Assembly: GCF_002994635.1 (NCBI RefSeq)
Contig: NZ_PVNL01000049.1
Span: 1 to 64,000 of the forward strand
Length of the DNA: 64,000 nt
Reading direction: 5' to 3'
Origin: Enhygromyxa salina
GTDB lineage: Bacteria > Myxococcota_A > Polyangia > Nannocystales > Nannocystaceae
Shown piece after piece: positions 8,602-17,875 of this stretch; positions within the stretch are counted from its first letter, which is position 1; every line of letters begins with the position of its first letter. A program made the translations under genes and the position numbers. The notes beneath the pieces are model-generated. The model made no database searches. It was not told the origin of the DNA and was given only the letters and a program-made list of their open reading frames with translations.

Positions 8602-8781
8602 TCAGGCGCCCGTGAACGGCACCGGGATCTCTTCGCCCTCGATCCCAACCCTGGCGAGCTGGTCGCCCACGTCGTCGTGGAGGCCCAGGTCGCTGTTCTG
8701 GACGACCCCGAGACCGGCGCTGACCGCCAGGAGCAAGGCGATCGACAGGAGGGCGAGGGGGCTACGGCGAGAGGTCTTCAT
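8602..8781 (-). CDS. Small secreted or membrane-anchored protein (59 aa)
   Basis: The frame starts at the ATG at 8779-8781 and encodes 59 residues: a basic MKTSRRS start, a hydrophobic segment (residues 8-27), and a short acidic tail ending EEIPVPFTGA. It is best read as a signal peptide or signal anchor with a roughly 30-residue exported part. Codon usage has the high-GC third position of neighbouring genes, and the next element downstream is a hairpin. No family is recognised; it could be a small inner-membrane protein. Confidence 0.5.
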   Translation of the reverse strand: MKTSRRSPLALLSIALLLAVSAGLGVVQNSDLGLHDDVGDQLARVGIEGEEIPVPFTGA

Positions 8782-8969
8782 GGGTCGTTCCTCAGCGGGC
8801 TTCGAGACAGATGTGCCGCGACCATGACGTACCGATCAGGGTGCGTGAAGATCGCTGGCGAAAAAATCGCTCGCGGGGTCGAGATCCGCGCATGCGCCGC
8901 GGTCTGGCCGTAGGATCACGCTTGGCTCGGTTGGTGGCACGGCGGGCCGCGATCGCCGAACATTGATCG

Positions 8970-10706
8970 ATGCGACGGTTTGGATTGGCCTCAGGAGCGA
9001 TCGCGCTGAACTTCGGGTTGCTCGGTGGTGTGTTGGTGGCGCTCGGCGGCTGCGGGGATGACTCGGGCGCCGAGGCCGGGACCGCGAGCTCCGCCGAGGG
9101 CGTGAGCACCACGGTGCCGGACACCAGCAGCGGCGAGGGCAACACCGCCGAGCAGGGCGACGGTGACGGCGACACCGGGCCGGGAGACGGAGACGGAGAT
9201 GGCGACGGCGATCCCGGCGACGGCGACGGCGAGCCGATCAAGTTCGACATGTCGCTGCCCGACACCAGCGATCAACCGCCGCCCGACCTGTGCAAGGTCG
9301 TGGACGACATGAACGCGGTCGGCGAGTGCGAGGAGTCGGCCCCGCCCGACGCGTTCGTGCCCGAGCTGCAGTGGGCTTTCACCGACAACGCCGAGCCCTA
9401 CAGCTACGTGACCCCGCTGGTCGCCAACTTCACGGACGATGACGACAACGGCGAGATCGATCTGTGCGACATCCCGGACGTGGTACTGGTCGCGGCCAGC
9501 AACCCGGGGCCCCCGAGCGTGACCGGTCACATCTTCTTGTTGTCGGGCGCCGACGGCAGCCTGCACTTTCGCATCAATGACCCCGTCGACTCGAGCTTCA
9601 CACCCGCGCTGGGCGACATCGACAACGACGGCTTGGTGGAGATCGTGACCGTCTCTCCCAGCGGCAACCTGATGGCCTTCGAGCACACCGGCGAGCTCGC
9701 GTGGAGCACGCCGACGACCTGGGACATCGGCGAGTCGTTCGGCCAGGATCTGCGCTACTCGAATTCTGCCGCGCTCGCCGACGTCGACAACGACGGCGAC
9801 GTCGAGATCATCACCGCCAACATGCTCTTCGACCACCAGGGCGCGCTGCTGCACAAGTTCCCCCAGCCCTCGGGCCAGTGGGGTGCGACCACGGCCGCGG
9901 ATCTCGACAACGACGAGGATCTCGAGATTGTGCTCGGCAACGCCGCGTATCACCACGACGGCACCGCGCTGTGGACCACCAACCTGGCGTCTGGATATCC
10001 GCAGGTGGCGGATCTCGACGAGGACGGGCTCCCCGAGGTGATCCTGACCAACGTCAACGGGATCTCGCTGATCGAGCACAACGGCGTCGTGACCTACTCG
10101 AACCTGCGCCCGACCGGCGTCGGGGCGTTCGGGACCAACTGGCTGCGCCCCGCGACGATCCACGACTTCGACGGCGACGGCTTCCCCGAGTTTGCGACCT
10201 CTTCGGCCTCGCAGTACACCGTGTACGAGCCCGACGCTACGATTGTATGGACGGCGCCGGTCAACGACTCCAGCGGGATCGCGGCTGGGACTGCGTTCGA
10301 CTTCGTCGCGGCCGGCAAGGCCCAGGCGATGTACGCCGATCAGGACAACATGTTCGTGTTCGACGGCGACGGCAACGTGTTGCTGCAGCAGAGCCGCAAG
10401 AGCGGGACGCTGTCCGAGTACCCCGTCGTGGTCGACGTCGACAACGACGGCTCGGCCGAGATCCTGGTCGTCTCCAATCAACATAATGGCGGCGGAGATC
10501 CCTGCATTCAGGTGATCAAGGACGTGGAGGATCGCTGGATTCAGGCTCGGCGAATCTGGAACCAGCATAGCTATCATGTGACGAATGTGCGGGAAGACGG
10601 CACGATTCCGCAGTTCGAGGCGCCGGCTTGGGAGGGGTTGAACACGTTTCGGACCAACGCGCAGATCGAGGGCGGCGGGCTGTGCATGCCGCCGCCTGCG
10701 AACTGA
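8970..10706 (+). CDS. VCBS/FG-GAP repeat lipoprotein
   Basis: The 578-residue product has a signal peptide with a lipobox ending in GGC (C28), then a Gly-Asp repeat linker (GDGDGD type, residues about 60-87) and a beta-propeller-like body. At least six repeats contain the calcium-binding pattern DxDxDG or DxDNDG, for example DIDNDGLVEIV, DVDNDGDVEII, DLDEDGLPEVI and DFDGDGFPEF. The end has the segment ARRIWNQHSYHVTNV followed by a DGTIP motif and NTFRTN, a closing module seen in other myxobacterial VCBS proteins. It should be tethered to the outer membrane with the propeller exposed, for adhesion or ligand binding. It converges with the DUF5916 gene, with 11 bp between stops. Confidence 0.85.
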   Translation: MRRFGLASGAIALNFGLLGGVLVALGGCGDDSGAEAGTASSAEGVSTTVPDTSSGEGNTAEQGDGDGDTGPGDGDGDGDGDPGDGDGEPIKFDMSLPDTSDQPPPDLCKVVDDMNAVGECEESAPPDAFVPELQWAFTDNAEPYSYVTPLVANFTDDDDNGEIDLCDIPDVVLVAASNPGPPSVTGHIFLLSGADGSLHFRINDPVDSSFTPALGDIDNDGLVEIVTVSPSGNLMAFEHTGELAWSTPTTWDIGESFGQDLRYSNSAALADVDNDGDVEIITANMLFDHQGALLHKFPQPSGQWGATTAADLDNDEDLEIVLGNAAYHHDGTALWTTNLASGYPQVADLDEDGLPEVILTNVNGISLIEHNGVVTYSNLRPTGVGAFGTNWLRPATIHDFDGDGFPEFATSSASQYTVYEPDATIVWTAPVNDSSGIAAGTAFDFVAAGKAQAMYADQDNMFVFDGDGNVLLQQSRKSGTLSEYPVVVDVDNDGSAEILVVSNQHNGGGDPCIQVIKDVEDRWIQARRIWNQHSYHVTNVREDGTIPQFEAPAWEGLNTFRTNAQIEGGGLCMPPPAN

Positions 10707-10717
10707 TTCTCGTCCGC

Positions 10718-13300
10718 TCAAAACCCGAGCAGGTACGCCAACTTCACGAACAGCACGTCTTCGTGGCGCGCACCAGTCGCGACCAAGTTGGTGAACGCCT
10801 TGGCCGACTGATACTGGATCACCCCGTCACCCTCGGGCAGCGCGGTGCGGTGGGTATACGCAAAGAACAGGAAGCTGCCCGGCAGGTACTCCCAGCGCAT
10901 GATCGAGTTGGAGGTCAAGCTGGTGAGGCCCCGATCGACGCTCCCAAACCATGGATCCCGGGCGATCGGCACCAGCAGATCCGGCGCCTGCAGCTCCAGG
11001 AAATCCGTGTGGTGGGCGGCCGAGTAGAACAGCTGGTTATAGCTCGTCAGCGACAGCTCGGGCGTGATCGCCAAGGTGACGCGGACGTCGGCGTTGGTGG
11101 TGTGGATCTGCGCGCGGGCGAAGATCGGGACCTGGTCCAGCTCGCGCTCGGCGACCCAGCGCGGCCGGTCAAAGCTGCCGTTCCAGCTGCCAGAAAAATT
11201 GATCTGCAGGCGATCGATCGGCCGAAAACCCAGATCCACGAACACGTCGGGCCCGGGCCGTCCGGCTTGCTCGCCATAGTTGGCCCCGAGGCTCGCGCTG
11301 ACTCGCTTGTTGCGAGGCGTCGAGACCCGTGCGCCGGTCCACCAGTGGATCGGGACCTCGTAGGGAATGTTGCCGCGGGTCTCGAACAGATCGAGCTGCG
11401 GCAGGTGGCCGCCAAAGAACGCGCGGAATTGCCACAAGCCCAGGGTCTCGAGCGTCCAGTCGGTCGAGAGCTGCTTCTCGGTGATCTGCCCGGCGAAGCT
11501 CGAGGCGAGCGTGAGGTCGACCGAGCCCGTCAGCGAGCGGACGTCGCCGACCGGCTGAGCGTTGAACACCGCGAACCCGGTCGAGCCGCGTGCATAGTTG
11601 TTGCGGGTCATGAACCCGAGGTCGCGAAAGTTGGCGTGGGGCGTGAGGAACTCGCCCGACGCGCTCCAGCTGGTCCGGCGACCCGATCGGACCAAGCTGG
11701 CGCTGCCGCCCATGCCGGACTTTTCGCCGTCGTGGGTGGCGATGACCTGGGCGCCGTGCAGCCAGCGCTTGCGCAGGTTGATGTTGTAGTCGAACCCGCC
11801 CGTGGTGGCCTCGGGCGCGTCACCCAGGCGCGCGACGTTGGTGACGATCCCGCCGACCCAGGTCTGGGGATCGAAGTGTCGACGCAGCCGGACCACGGAC
11901 CAGCCCGAGTAGGGATCGACCGGGACCCGCTGCTCGAGGTCGTCGGTGAACCGCTGGGTGCCAAAGGTCGGGCCGGTCGCGGCCGTGAGCACGCCCATCA
12001 CCCAGCCTGGCGCGATCTGACCAGTCATGCGCATCGAGCCGAGCACCCGGCTGAGCGGATCGAGCTCGACCAGCTCGCCGCGCTCTCGCTCACCCAACAC
12101 CACGCGCTCGCTGGTCTGGGCGCGATCGGGGCGGGGCGAGGCGCCAACCCGGCGCGAGTAGAACAGCGGAAACCGGGTCTCGAAGATCTCCTTGGACTCG
12201 AGGAAGAACCGCCGCTTCTCCGGAAAGAACACCTCGAAGGGGCCGAGGTTGAGGACCGCCGCGTCGACCTCGGCCTGACCGAAGTCTGGGTTCACGGCGA
12301 CGTCGAGGGTCAGGTCACCCGTGATCCCGTACTTGAGGTCGAAGCCGGCGTTGGGCAGCGCGCGCCAGGACTGATCCAGGCTGTCGGGCGGGCGCTGCAG
12401 CAAGAACCGACCCGAGACAAACGGCTGCAGCTCGAGGTTGAGGCCGCCGTCGATGTCCTCGATCCCGTACCAGCTGATCGCCTCGGACACGCGCGCGGGC
12501 TCACCCTGGGGGGCGAAGCTGAGTCGATCCGACTCTTGTTGGTCGTTGATGACGCGGGTGAAATTCAAGCCGATCGTCTGCGAGGTGACCCGCTCGAACC
12601 GCAGCGTCGACCACGGCACGAACACCTCGGCGGTCCAGCCGGTCGCGCTGCGCTTGGCGCCCGACTGCCAGACGCCATCCCACAGCAGCTCCTCGGACGT
12701 GTCGCGAAACAGCTGACCATCGAAGATCGCGCCTGAGGGCGAGACACCGAACACATAGCCGTTGGTGTGGTCGGCGTTCGAGTCGATCTCGACCTGCACG
12801 TAGTCCGACGCGACGATCTGATCGCGCTGAAAGAACGGGGCGATCACCTCGCCGTGGTGCTCGTCGCAGTCGAACGCGAAGTACAGGCCGTCGGCGCCGT
12901 AGGCGGCGCGGATCGTGGTTTTATGCGTCGCCTCGGCCGCAAACGCCGGCGACTGCTGGATCAGCTCAGGCAGCGCGGGTACGGAGCGCCACTGGGCCTC
13001 GTCGAGCTTGCCGTCGATCGTGATCGCGCCCTCGTCGATCCTCGTCGCTCGCAGCCGCAGTCCGCGGCGATCGTGATCCGGCAGCTCGTGGGTGAGCTCG
13101 CTGGAGTCGAGCTGGGGTGGGCCCTCCGTGGGAGCGAGCGGCGTCGGCTCGTCGCCGGGCCCCTCACCAGCGCGCGCGGGGGCTGGACGGAGCAACCCGA
13201 CGAGCAGCGCGGCGACGAGCACCCACGCGATCCGGCTCGTGCGCCGCAGCAGGTCGCGCTCGCGCAGGCGTGACGGAGGTCCGGGCACAGGCGCCCGCAA
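10718..13300 (-). CDS. DUF5916 protein: CBM9-like domain plus outer-membrane barrel
   Basis: The 860-residue product has a signal peptide ending near APARA. It then has a carbohydrate-binding family 9-like (DOMON-type) domain from about residue 80 to 280, recognisable by IDGKLDEAQW, GLYFAFDCDE and the NGYVFGVSPSGAIFDG segment. The long C-terminal region (NPDFGQAEVD, then EVFFPEKRRFFLESKEIF, then alternating strands) matches DUF5916, and the protein ends in LAYLLGF with a terminal Phe as in outer-membrane barrels. DUF5916 proteins are common in Bacteroidetes and myxobacteria; their ligand is unproven, but the CBM9 module suggests glycan handling. It lies upstream of nothing obvious that would share its transcript. 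Confidence 0.85.
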   Translation of the reverse strand: MRAPVPGPPSRLRERDLLRRTSRIAWVLVAALLVGLLRPAPARAGEGPGDEPTPLAPTEGPPQLDSSELTHELPDHDRRGLRLRATRIDEGAITIDGKLDEAQWRSVPALPELIQQSPAFAAEATHKTTIRAAYGADGLYFAFDCDEHHGEVIAPFFQRDQIVASDYVQVEIDSNADHTNGYVFGVSPSGAIFDGQLFRDTSEELLWDGVWQSGAKRSATGWTAEVFVPWSTLRFERVTSQTIGLNFTRVINDQQESDRLSFAPQGEPARVSEAISWYGIEDIDGGLNLELQPFVSGRFLLQRPPDSLDQSWRALPNAGFDLKYGITGDLTLDVAVNPDFGQAEVDAAVLNLGPFEVFFPEKRRFFLESKEIFETRFPLFYSRRVGASPRPDRAQTSERVVLGERERGELVELDPLSRVLGSMRMTGQIAPGWVMGVLTAATGPTFGTQRFTDDLEQRVPVDPYSGWSVVRLRRHFDPQTWVGGIVTNVARLGDAPEATTGGFDYNINLRKRWLHGAQVIATHDGEKSGMGGSASLVRSGRRTSWSASGEFLTPHANFRDLGFMTRNNYARGSTGFAVFNAQPVGDVRSLTGSVDLTLASSFAGQITEKQLSTDWTLETLGLWQFRAFFGGHLPQLDLFETRGNIPYEVPIHWWTGARVSTPRNKRVSASLGANYGEQAGRPGPDVFVDLGFRPIDRLQINFSGSWNGSFDRPRWVAERELDQVPIFARAQIHTTNADVRVTLAITPELSLTSYNQLFYSAAHHTDFLELQAPDLLVPIARDPWFGSVDRGLTSLTSNSIMRWEYLPGSFLFFAYTHRTALPEGDGVIQYQSAKAFTNLVATGARHEDVLFVKLAYLLGF

Positions 13301-13362
13301 GGTATCGCGTCGCTGGCGAGCCGTCGCCGGCGTGTGTCATGCGCTCGCTGGCTCGTTACGCG

Positions 13363-14286
13363 TCAACCGGCCCGCCCGCGCAACGCGACGAGCGTTCCGC
13401 AGCCGCCGTTGTCTTCGATCCGCGCCTGTGAGCTGCGCCGCACGTCGAGGCCGCGGGCGCGCATGCGCTCGAACGTGGCCTCGTAGCGGGCGTCGTCGGT
13501 CTGACGCTGGTTCGAGGTCGGGACCGGGTTGTATCGATACAGGTGGATCTTGAGGCCCAGCGGCGTCGCGCGGGCCAAGAACGCGTCGATCTCGGCGTCA
13601 TCATCGTTGAGATCCGCGAGCAGCAGATAGGCGAGCGCGAGCTTGCGGCGCCGCGCACCCGAGAGCGCGCCGACCCGCTCGCGCAGCAGCTCGAACAAGG
13701 GATCGAGCGCGGGCCCGCGGGGGACCGTGCGCGCGCGTGTGGACTCGGTGCCCGCGTGGATCGACACGCTGATCCCGTTGTGGGGTGGCGCGTCGTCGCC
13801 GAGCCAGTCTCGCAGCCGCCGCAGCGGCCCGCCCGAGGTCGTGATGCTGGCCGGCGTCGCGCGGGCCCGGCACCACTCGATGAACGGCACGACCGCGGGG
13901 TTGTGGAGCGGCTCGCCGACGCCCGACACGGTCACCCGCCTGACACCGAGCGCCGCACCCTGGCCCCGGTCAGCGAGCGCCGCGTCGACCGCCTCGACTT
14001 GTCCGACCAGCTCGTCGAGCTCGAGATTGCGAGCCAGGCCGTTGGCACCAGACGCACAGAACGGGCAGCCGACCGCGCAGCCAACCTGAGACGACACGCA
14101 CAGCGAGTCGCCCCGATACAGCACGCTCTCGACCGCGGCGCCGTCTCCGAGCGCGACGACATAGCGTCGGTTGAGCACGGGCTGCGCTCCGCTTGCGACG
14201 CCGCCGTGCGATTCGATGATCTGGACCACTGAAGCGGAGCTAGCCCGGCATCGCGCCTGGGTCCAGGGCCGGCGTGGAACTGGCAC
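13363..14286 (-). CDS. RlmN/Cfr-like radical SAM methyltransferase, short form
   Basis: This product (307 residues from the GTG at 14284-14286) matches the catalytic core of RlmN/Cfr. It has the lead-in LCVSSQVGC, the CxxxCxxC cluster (C70, C74, C77), the SAM-contact motif VSGVGEPLHN, and ISVSIHAG. The end, NGGCGTLVA, places C296 as the methyl-carrying cysteine. RlmN/Cfr modify A2503 of 23S rRNA, RlmN also certain tRNAs. Family members are usually 340-390 residues; the N-terminal accessory domain of about 80-90 residues is missing here, and only about 25 residues precede the core. A GTG at 14227-14229 would shorten it further. It is divergent from the kinase at 14411. The substrate may be a different RNA. 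Confidence 0.8.
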   Translation of the reverse strand: MPVPRRPWTQARCRASSASVVQIIESHGGVASGAQPVLNRRYVVALGDGAAVESVLYRGDSLCVSSQVGCAVGCPFCASGANGLARNLELDELVGQVEAVDAALADRGQGAALGVRRVTVSGVGEPLHNPAVVPFIEWCRARATPASITTSGGPLRRLRDWLGDDAPPHNGISVSIHAGTESTRARTVPRGPALDPLFELLRERVGALSGARRRKLALAYLLLADLNDDDAEIDAFLARATPLGLKIHLYRYNPVPTSNQRQTDDARYEATFERMRARGLDVRRSSQARIEDNGGCGTLVALRGRAG

Positions 14287-14410
14287 GGGAGCGCGCTGAA
14301 TGGGCGCTGGTCGAGGGCGCGCAAAATCGACGCCGGCGCGGATAACGTAGTTTCGCGGCTTGCGCGAACTTTCATGACGGGTTCACTCATGGCAGACACT
14401 ACCGCTGCGA

Positions 14411-17400
14411 GTGGACCGTATGGAGGGGCAGACTCAGGCAGAGGTCGAGCGCGCGAAGCTGGCCAAAGCGCGCCTGTTTGGCGGCGAGGGCAGCGATCAG
14501 CTGCGCAAGCAGATGATCAAGGCGCGGTTCCTCCAGAGTCTGTCGCCGCCCGCGCCAACGACAGCGCCCAAGCCCGAGCTGAAGACCGGGGGCGACGAGA
14601 CCAGGGATCAGCGCGAGGGCGCGACCGAGCCGTCCGCCCAGGGCCTGTGTGTCGACGCGGTGCGCATCGGCCGGTTCAGGGTCTTGCGCAAGCTCGGTGA
14701 GGGCGGCATGGGCGTGGTCTACGCCGCCTACGACGAGCAGCTGGACCGCCAGGTCGCCCTCAAGCTGCTGCACCAGGACGTGTCCAAGGACGAGCGCGGC
14801 CGGGCCCGGATGCAGCGCGAGGCCCAGGCCCTGGCCCGGCTGTCGCACCCCAACGTCGTGCAGGTTCACGAGATCGGGCAGTGGCAGGACCACGACTACG
14901 TGGCGATGGAGTTCGTCGGCGGTCTTACCCTGCAGCGCTGGGTCGAGGACGCGGAGCGGTCGTGGCGGCAGGTCCTCGATGTGATGATCCTCGCCGGTCG
15001 CGGGCTCGCGGCCGCGCACGCCGCGGGGCTCGTCCACCGTGACTTCAAGCCGGCCAACGTGCTGGTCGGCAGCGATGGCCGGCCGCGGGTGCTGGACTTT
15101 GGACTGGCCCGCGCCGCCGTCGGGCCTCGAAGCTGGAGCAGCGGCGTCAGCCACGACCCATCGGGGGCGGAGGCGGGCGCGGACGTGGAGCTGGCCGAGC
15201 TGTTCGAGACCGGCGAGCAGGCCGAGAGCCGCAGCAACCATGACTCGGACACTGGCAGCAACAGCGCCTTCGATCAGCTGCTGACGGCGACCGGCGCGGT
15301 GCTGGGGACGCCGGCCTACATGGCCCCCGAGCAGCACCTTGGCGACCGGGCGACCGAGCTCAGCGATCAGTTCAGCTTCTGCCTGGTCATGTACGAGGCG
15401 CTGTTTGGCGAGCGACCCTACAAGGCCAGGAGCCGGCAAGAGTACTCGGTGCGGGTCCGCGATGGCGACTTCATCGTCCCCGGATCGAGCTCGGGGGTCC
15501 CGGGGTGGCTGCGGCAGGCCGTGTGTCGTGGGCTCGCGCCGCAGCCCGCAGATCGCTGGGCGTCGATGGACGCGCTGCTGGCCGAGCTCGGCCGCGACCG
15601 CGGGCGGATCTGGAGGCGGGCCACGGTCGCCGCGGGGTTGTTGGCGAGCGTGGGCGTCGCGTTGGTGCTGGGTGGCGGAGCGCCGTCGGGGCCGGTCTGC
15701 AAGCACGACCGCAGCGTCGTCGCCGAGAGCTGGGGGGAGCCACAGCGGGCGAGCATGCGCGCCGCGTTTGCGGCGACCGAGCTCGATGGCGCCGCGCAGG
15801 TGTTCGAGCGGACGGCGCGAGACCTCGACACCTTCGCCGACGAGCTGGTCGCGGCGCACGACGACGCGTGTGCGCAGCGATGGGTCGAGCAGACCCAGAC
15901 CGACCAACAGCTCGAGCTGCGCATGGCCTGCCTCGAGCAGCGCGAGGTGGAGCTGGGTGCCGTGGTGGAGTTGTTCGCCGCGGCCGACCAAGGGGTGGTG
16001 CTGCACGCGTCCGAGTTGATCGCCGGGCTCGGGGACATCGAGATGTGCGCGGCGGTCGATCTGCTCGAGCGTCACACGCCGACGCCCAAGGATGCCGTCA
16101 CGGCCGCGGCGATCGCCCAGGTTCGCAAGGATATTGCGACGGCCAAGGCGTCGGCGGTCGCTGGGAAGATGCAGGTGGCGAATGAGCTCACGGCCAGCAT
16201 CGAGCTGCGGGCGGCGGATCTCGACTACGGGCCGCTGCTCGCTGAGGTCAGGTACTCGAGGGGGTCGATGCACCTCGCCAAGGGTGAGCTCCCGGCCGCC
16301 CGCCTGGCGTTCATCGAGGCGGCGTACCTGGCCGAGCTCGGTAACTACGACGAGCTACGCTGGCGAACCTCGATCATGCTCGCGCAGCTGTCCGAGCACC
16401 AGGATCCCGACTCGAGCCTGGAATTCGCGCTTGCTCGCGCGGCCGTGTCCTCGCTCGGTGATCGCCCGATCGACCACTGTGGGCTGCGCTGGGCGCAGGC
16501 CCGGGTCTTCGAAGCCCACGGCCAACTCGGGGACGCACTCGCGGAATTCGACGAGGTCGTGGCGCTCGCGCGGGCGGGGTTCCTGGGAAGCGAACACACG
16601 CTGGTGTGGGCACTCAAGGCGCGCGCTTCAGTTGCTGCGGCGCTTGGTCGCGACGAGCAGGCGCGCGCGGATCTGGTCAGCGCATTGCAACTGCGTGACC
16701 AGCTTGGCGCGGACGACGTTGGAATCTTGCAGGCGACCCTCGACCTAGCGATCCTCGAGCTCGGGCAGCACGACTACGCGGCCGCCGAACGCCACTTCAC
16801 TCAGGCGCGAGCTGGATATGCGCGTGTCCATGGACCGGAGTTTGCCAACGTCGGGCACGCGACTCTGGGGCTGGCAGAGGTTGCGCTCGCACGCGATCAG
16901 CTCGACGACGCTGAGCAGCTGGTCGCCGAGGCGCTGAAGATCTTCACCGTTGACCATCTGGATCACGCGTGGGCGTTGGACGCGTCGGCCAGCATTGCAC
17001 TGCGCCAGGGGGCGTTCGTGCCTGCCGTGGACGCGCTCGAGCGGGCGCTGAGCCACAGCATGGCAGTCACGCCTGACAACGAGCAGGAGCTCGGCTATCG
17101 CCACGGTCGGCTTGGCCACGCGCTCGCGCGACTCGGCCAACACGAGCGAGCGCTGACCGAGTTCGAGCTGGCGATCGAGCTGCTAGATGGAGATCCCGCG
17201 CCGGTCGATCAAGTCACGCCGCTGATCGATCTCGGCACGCTCCGCCTCGAGCTCGGCCAGCCGGAGCTGGCTCAGGCAGCCTTCGAGCGCGCGATGGCCG
17301 TGACAGCTGCGGCCGACGGCCGACCTACGCTGGCCGCCGAGGCGCGGATCGGGCTGGCCGAGGTTGCGGGTCAGCTGGGTGACGACGCCCGGCGGCTCGA

Positions 17401-17488
17401 GTTGGCCACCGAAGCCGAGCGTCTGGTGCGAGATCTCCCGGGCGGCGAGTCACTGCGTCAGCGCGCGAAGGAATTGCAGGGCACTTGA
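14411..17488 (+). CDS. Ser/Thr protein kinase with TPR-like C-terminus (first of three)
   Basis: The 1025-residue product (GTG start; an ATG three codons later is equally possible) carries an N-terminal kinase domain. It shows the Gly loop LGEGGMGVVY (95-104), VALK lysine K118, catalytic HRD (209-211) in HRDFKPAN, DFG (229-231) and GTPAYMAPEQ. A transmembrane helix follows at about 402-420. The remainder has the conserved segment ending LELRMACLEQR and then repeated 34-42-residue helical units of tetratricopeptide type. The domain order is typical of myxobacterial receptor-like kinases. It is followed after 43 bp by a small beta-rich protein and then by a convergent ECF sigma gene, an arrangement repeated at 57.8-61.6 kb. 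Confidence 0.92.
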   Translation: MDRMEGQTQAEVERAKLAKARLFGGEGSDQLRKQMIKARFLQSLSPPAPTTAPKPELKTGGDETRDQREGATEPSAQGLCVDAVRIGRFRVLRKLGEGGMGVVYAAYDEQLDRQVALKLLHQDVSKDERGRARMQREAQALARLSHPNVVQVHEIGQWQDHDYVAMEFVGGLTLQRWVEDAERSWRQVLDVMILAGRGLAAAHAAGLVHRDFKPANVLVGSDGRPRVLDFGLARAAVGPRSWSSGVSHDPSGAEAGADVELAELFETGEQAESRSNHDSDTGSNSAFDQLLTATGAVLGTPAYMAPEQHLGDRATELSDQFSFCLVMYEALFGERPYKARSRQEYSVRVRDGDFIVPGSSSGVPGWLRQAVCRGLAPQPADRWASMDALLAELGRDRGRIWRRATVAAGLLASVGVALVLGGGAPSGPVCKHDRSVVAESWGEPQRASMRAAFAATELDGAAQVFERTARDLDTFADELVAAHDDACAQRWVEQTQTDQQLELRMACLEQREVELGAVVELFAAADQGVVLHASELIAGLGDIEMCAAVDLLERHTPTPKDAVTAAAIAQVRKDIATAKASAVAGKMQVANELTASIELRAADLDYGPLLAEVRYSRGSMHLAKGELPAARLAFIEAAYLAELGNYDELRWRTSIMLAQLSEHQDPDSSLEFALARAAVSSLGDRPIDHCGLRWAQARVFEAHGQLGDALAEFDEVVALARAGFLGSEHTLVWALKARASVAAALGRDEQARADLVSALQLRDQLGADDVGILQATLDLAILELGQHDYAAAERHFTQARAGYARVHGPEFANVGHATLGLAEVALARDQLDDAEQLVAEALKIFTVDHLDHAWALDASASIALRQGAFVPAVDALERALSHSMAVTPDNEQELGYRHGRLGHALARLGQHERALTEFELAIELLDGDPAPVDQVTPLIDLGTLRLELGQPELAQAAFERAMAVTAAADGRPTLAAEARIGLAEVAGQLGDDARRLELATEAERLVRDLPGGESLRQRAKELQGT

Positions 17489-17531
17489 CCCATCGAGCGA
17501 ACTACGACATCGAATTTGGGAGTGGCAACCG

Positions 17532-17873
17532 ATGACGTACAACTTCACCGATAATCCAAGCCCCATCTTGAGCAGCATCGTCGATGCGACGACCGGCACG
17601 GTCGGACTAAAAGACGGCTCCTCGCAGGGTGATCTCATCACCACCAATTTCACGGGGAGCAGGATTTCTGTGTCGATTCAGCCGCCTGACGGGTGGTCGC
17701 TCGACGACGTGGTCTGGACCAGCGGCGGCACCGGGACCTTCGATGTGCCCGCGCCCGGCCAGGAGCACAACCACGAGTTCACCTACACGGTCTCGCAGAA
17801 CGGGACAACCCAGACCGACGGTGGCGCCTTCAAGATCAAGAACGGCGGCACGCCTCCCCCACCTCCCACCTGA
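17532..17873 (+). CDS. Small beta-rich protein next to kinase and ECF sigma factor
   Basis: The 113-residue product starts at the ATG at 17532, with GGGAG nine bases upstream. The frame is open further upstream inside the kinase gene, but that part overlaps it. The sequence is Thr/Ser/Gly-rich with alternating beta-strand patterns (ISVSIQPPDGWSLDDVVW, EFTYTVSQNG) and ends in a run of five prolines. There is no signal peptide, so it is probably cytoplasmic. It could be a kinase substrate or an accessory of the sigma factor. The 124-residue protein at 58492-58866 has the same size, beta-rich character, GW(S/Q)L segment and relative position, but the two are too diverged to be called homologous by eye. 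Confidence 0.6.
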   Translation: MTYNFTDNPSPILSSIVDATTGTVGLKDGSSQGDLITTNFTGSRISVSIQPPDGWSLDDVVWTSGGTGTFDVPAPGQEHNHEFTYTVSQNGTTQTDGGAFKIKNGGTPPPPPT

Positions 17874-17875
17874 GC

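Noticed and set aside
14399..16273. Long minus-strand open frame opposite the first kinase
   Set aside because: No recognisable domains and atypical composition; the kinase motifs lie on the plus strand.
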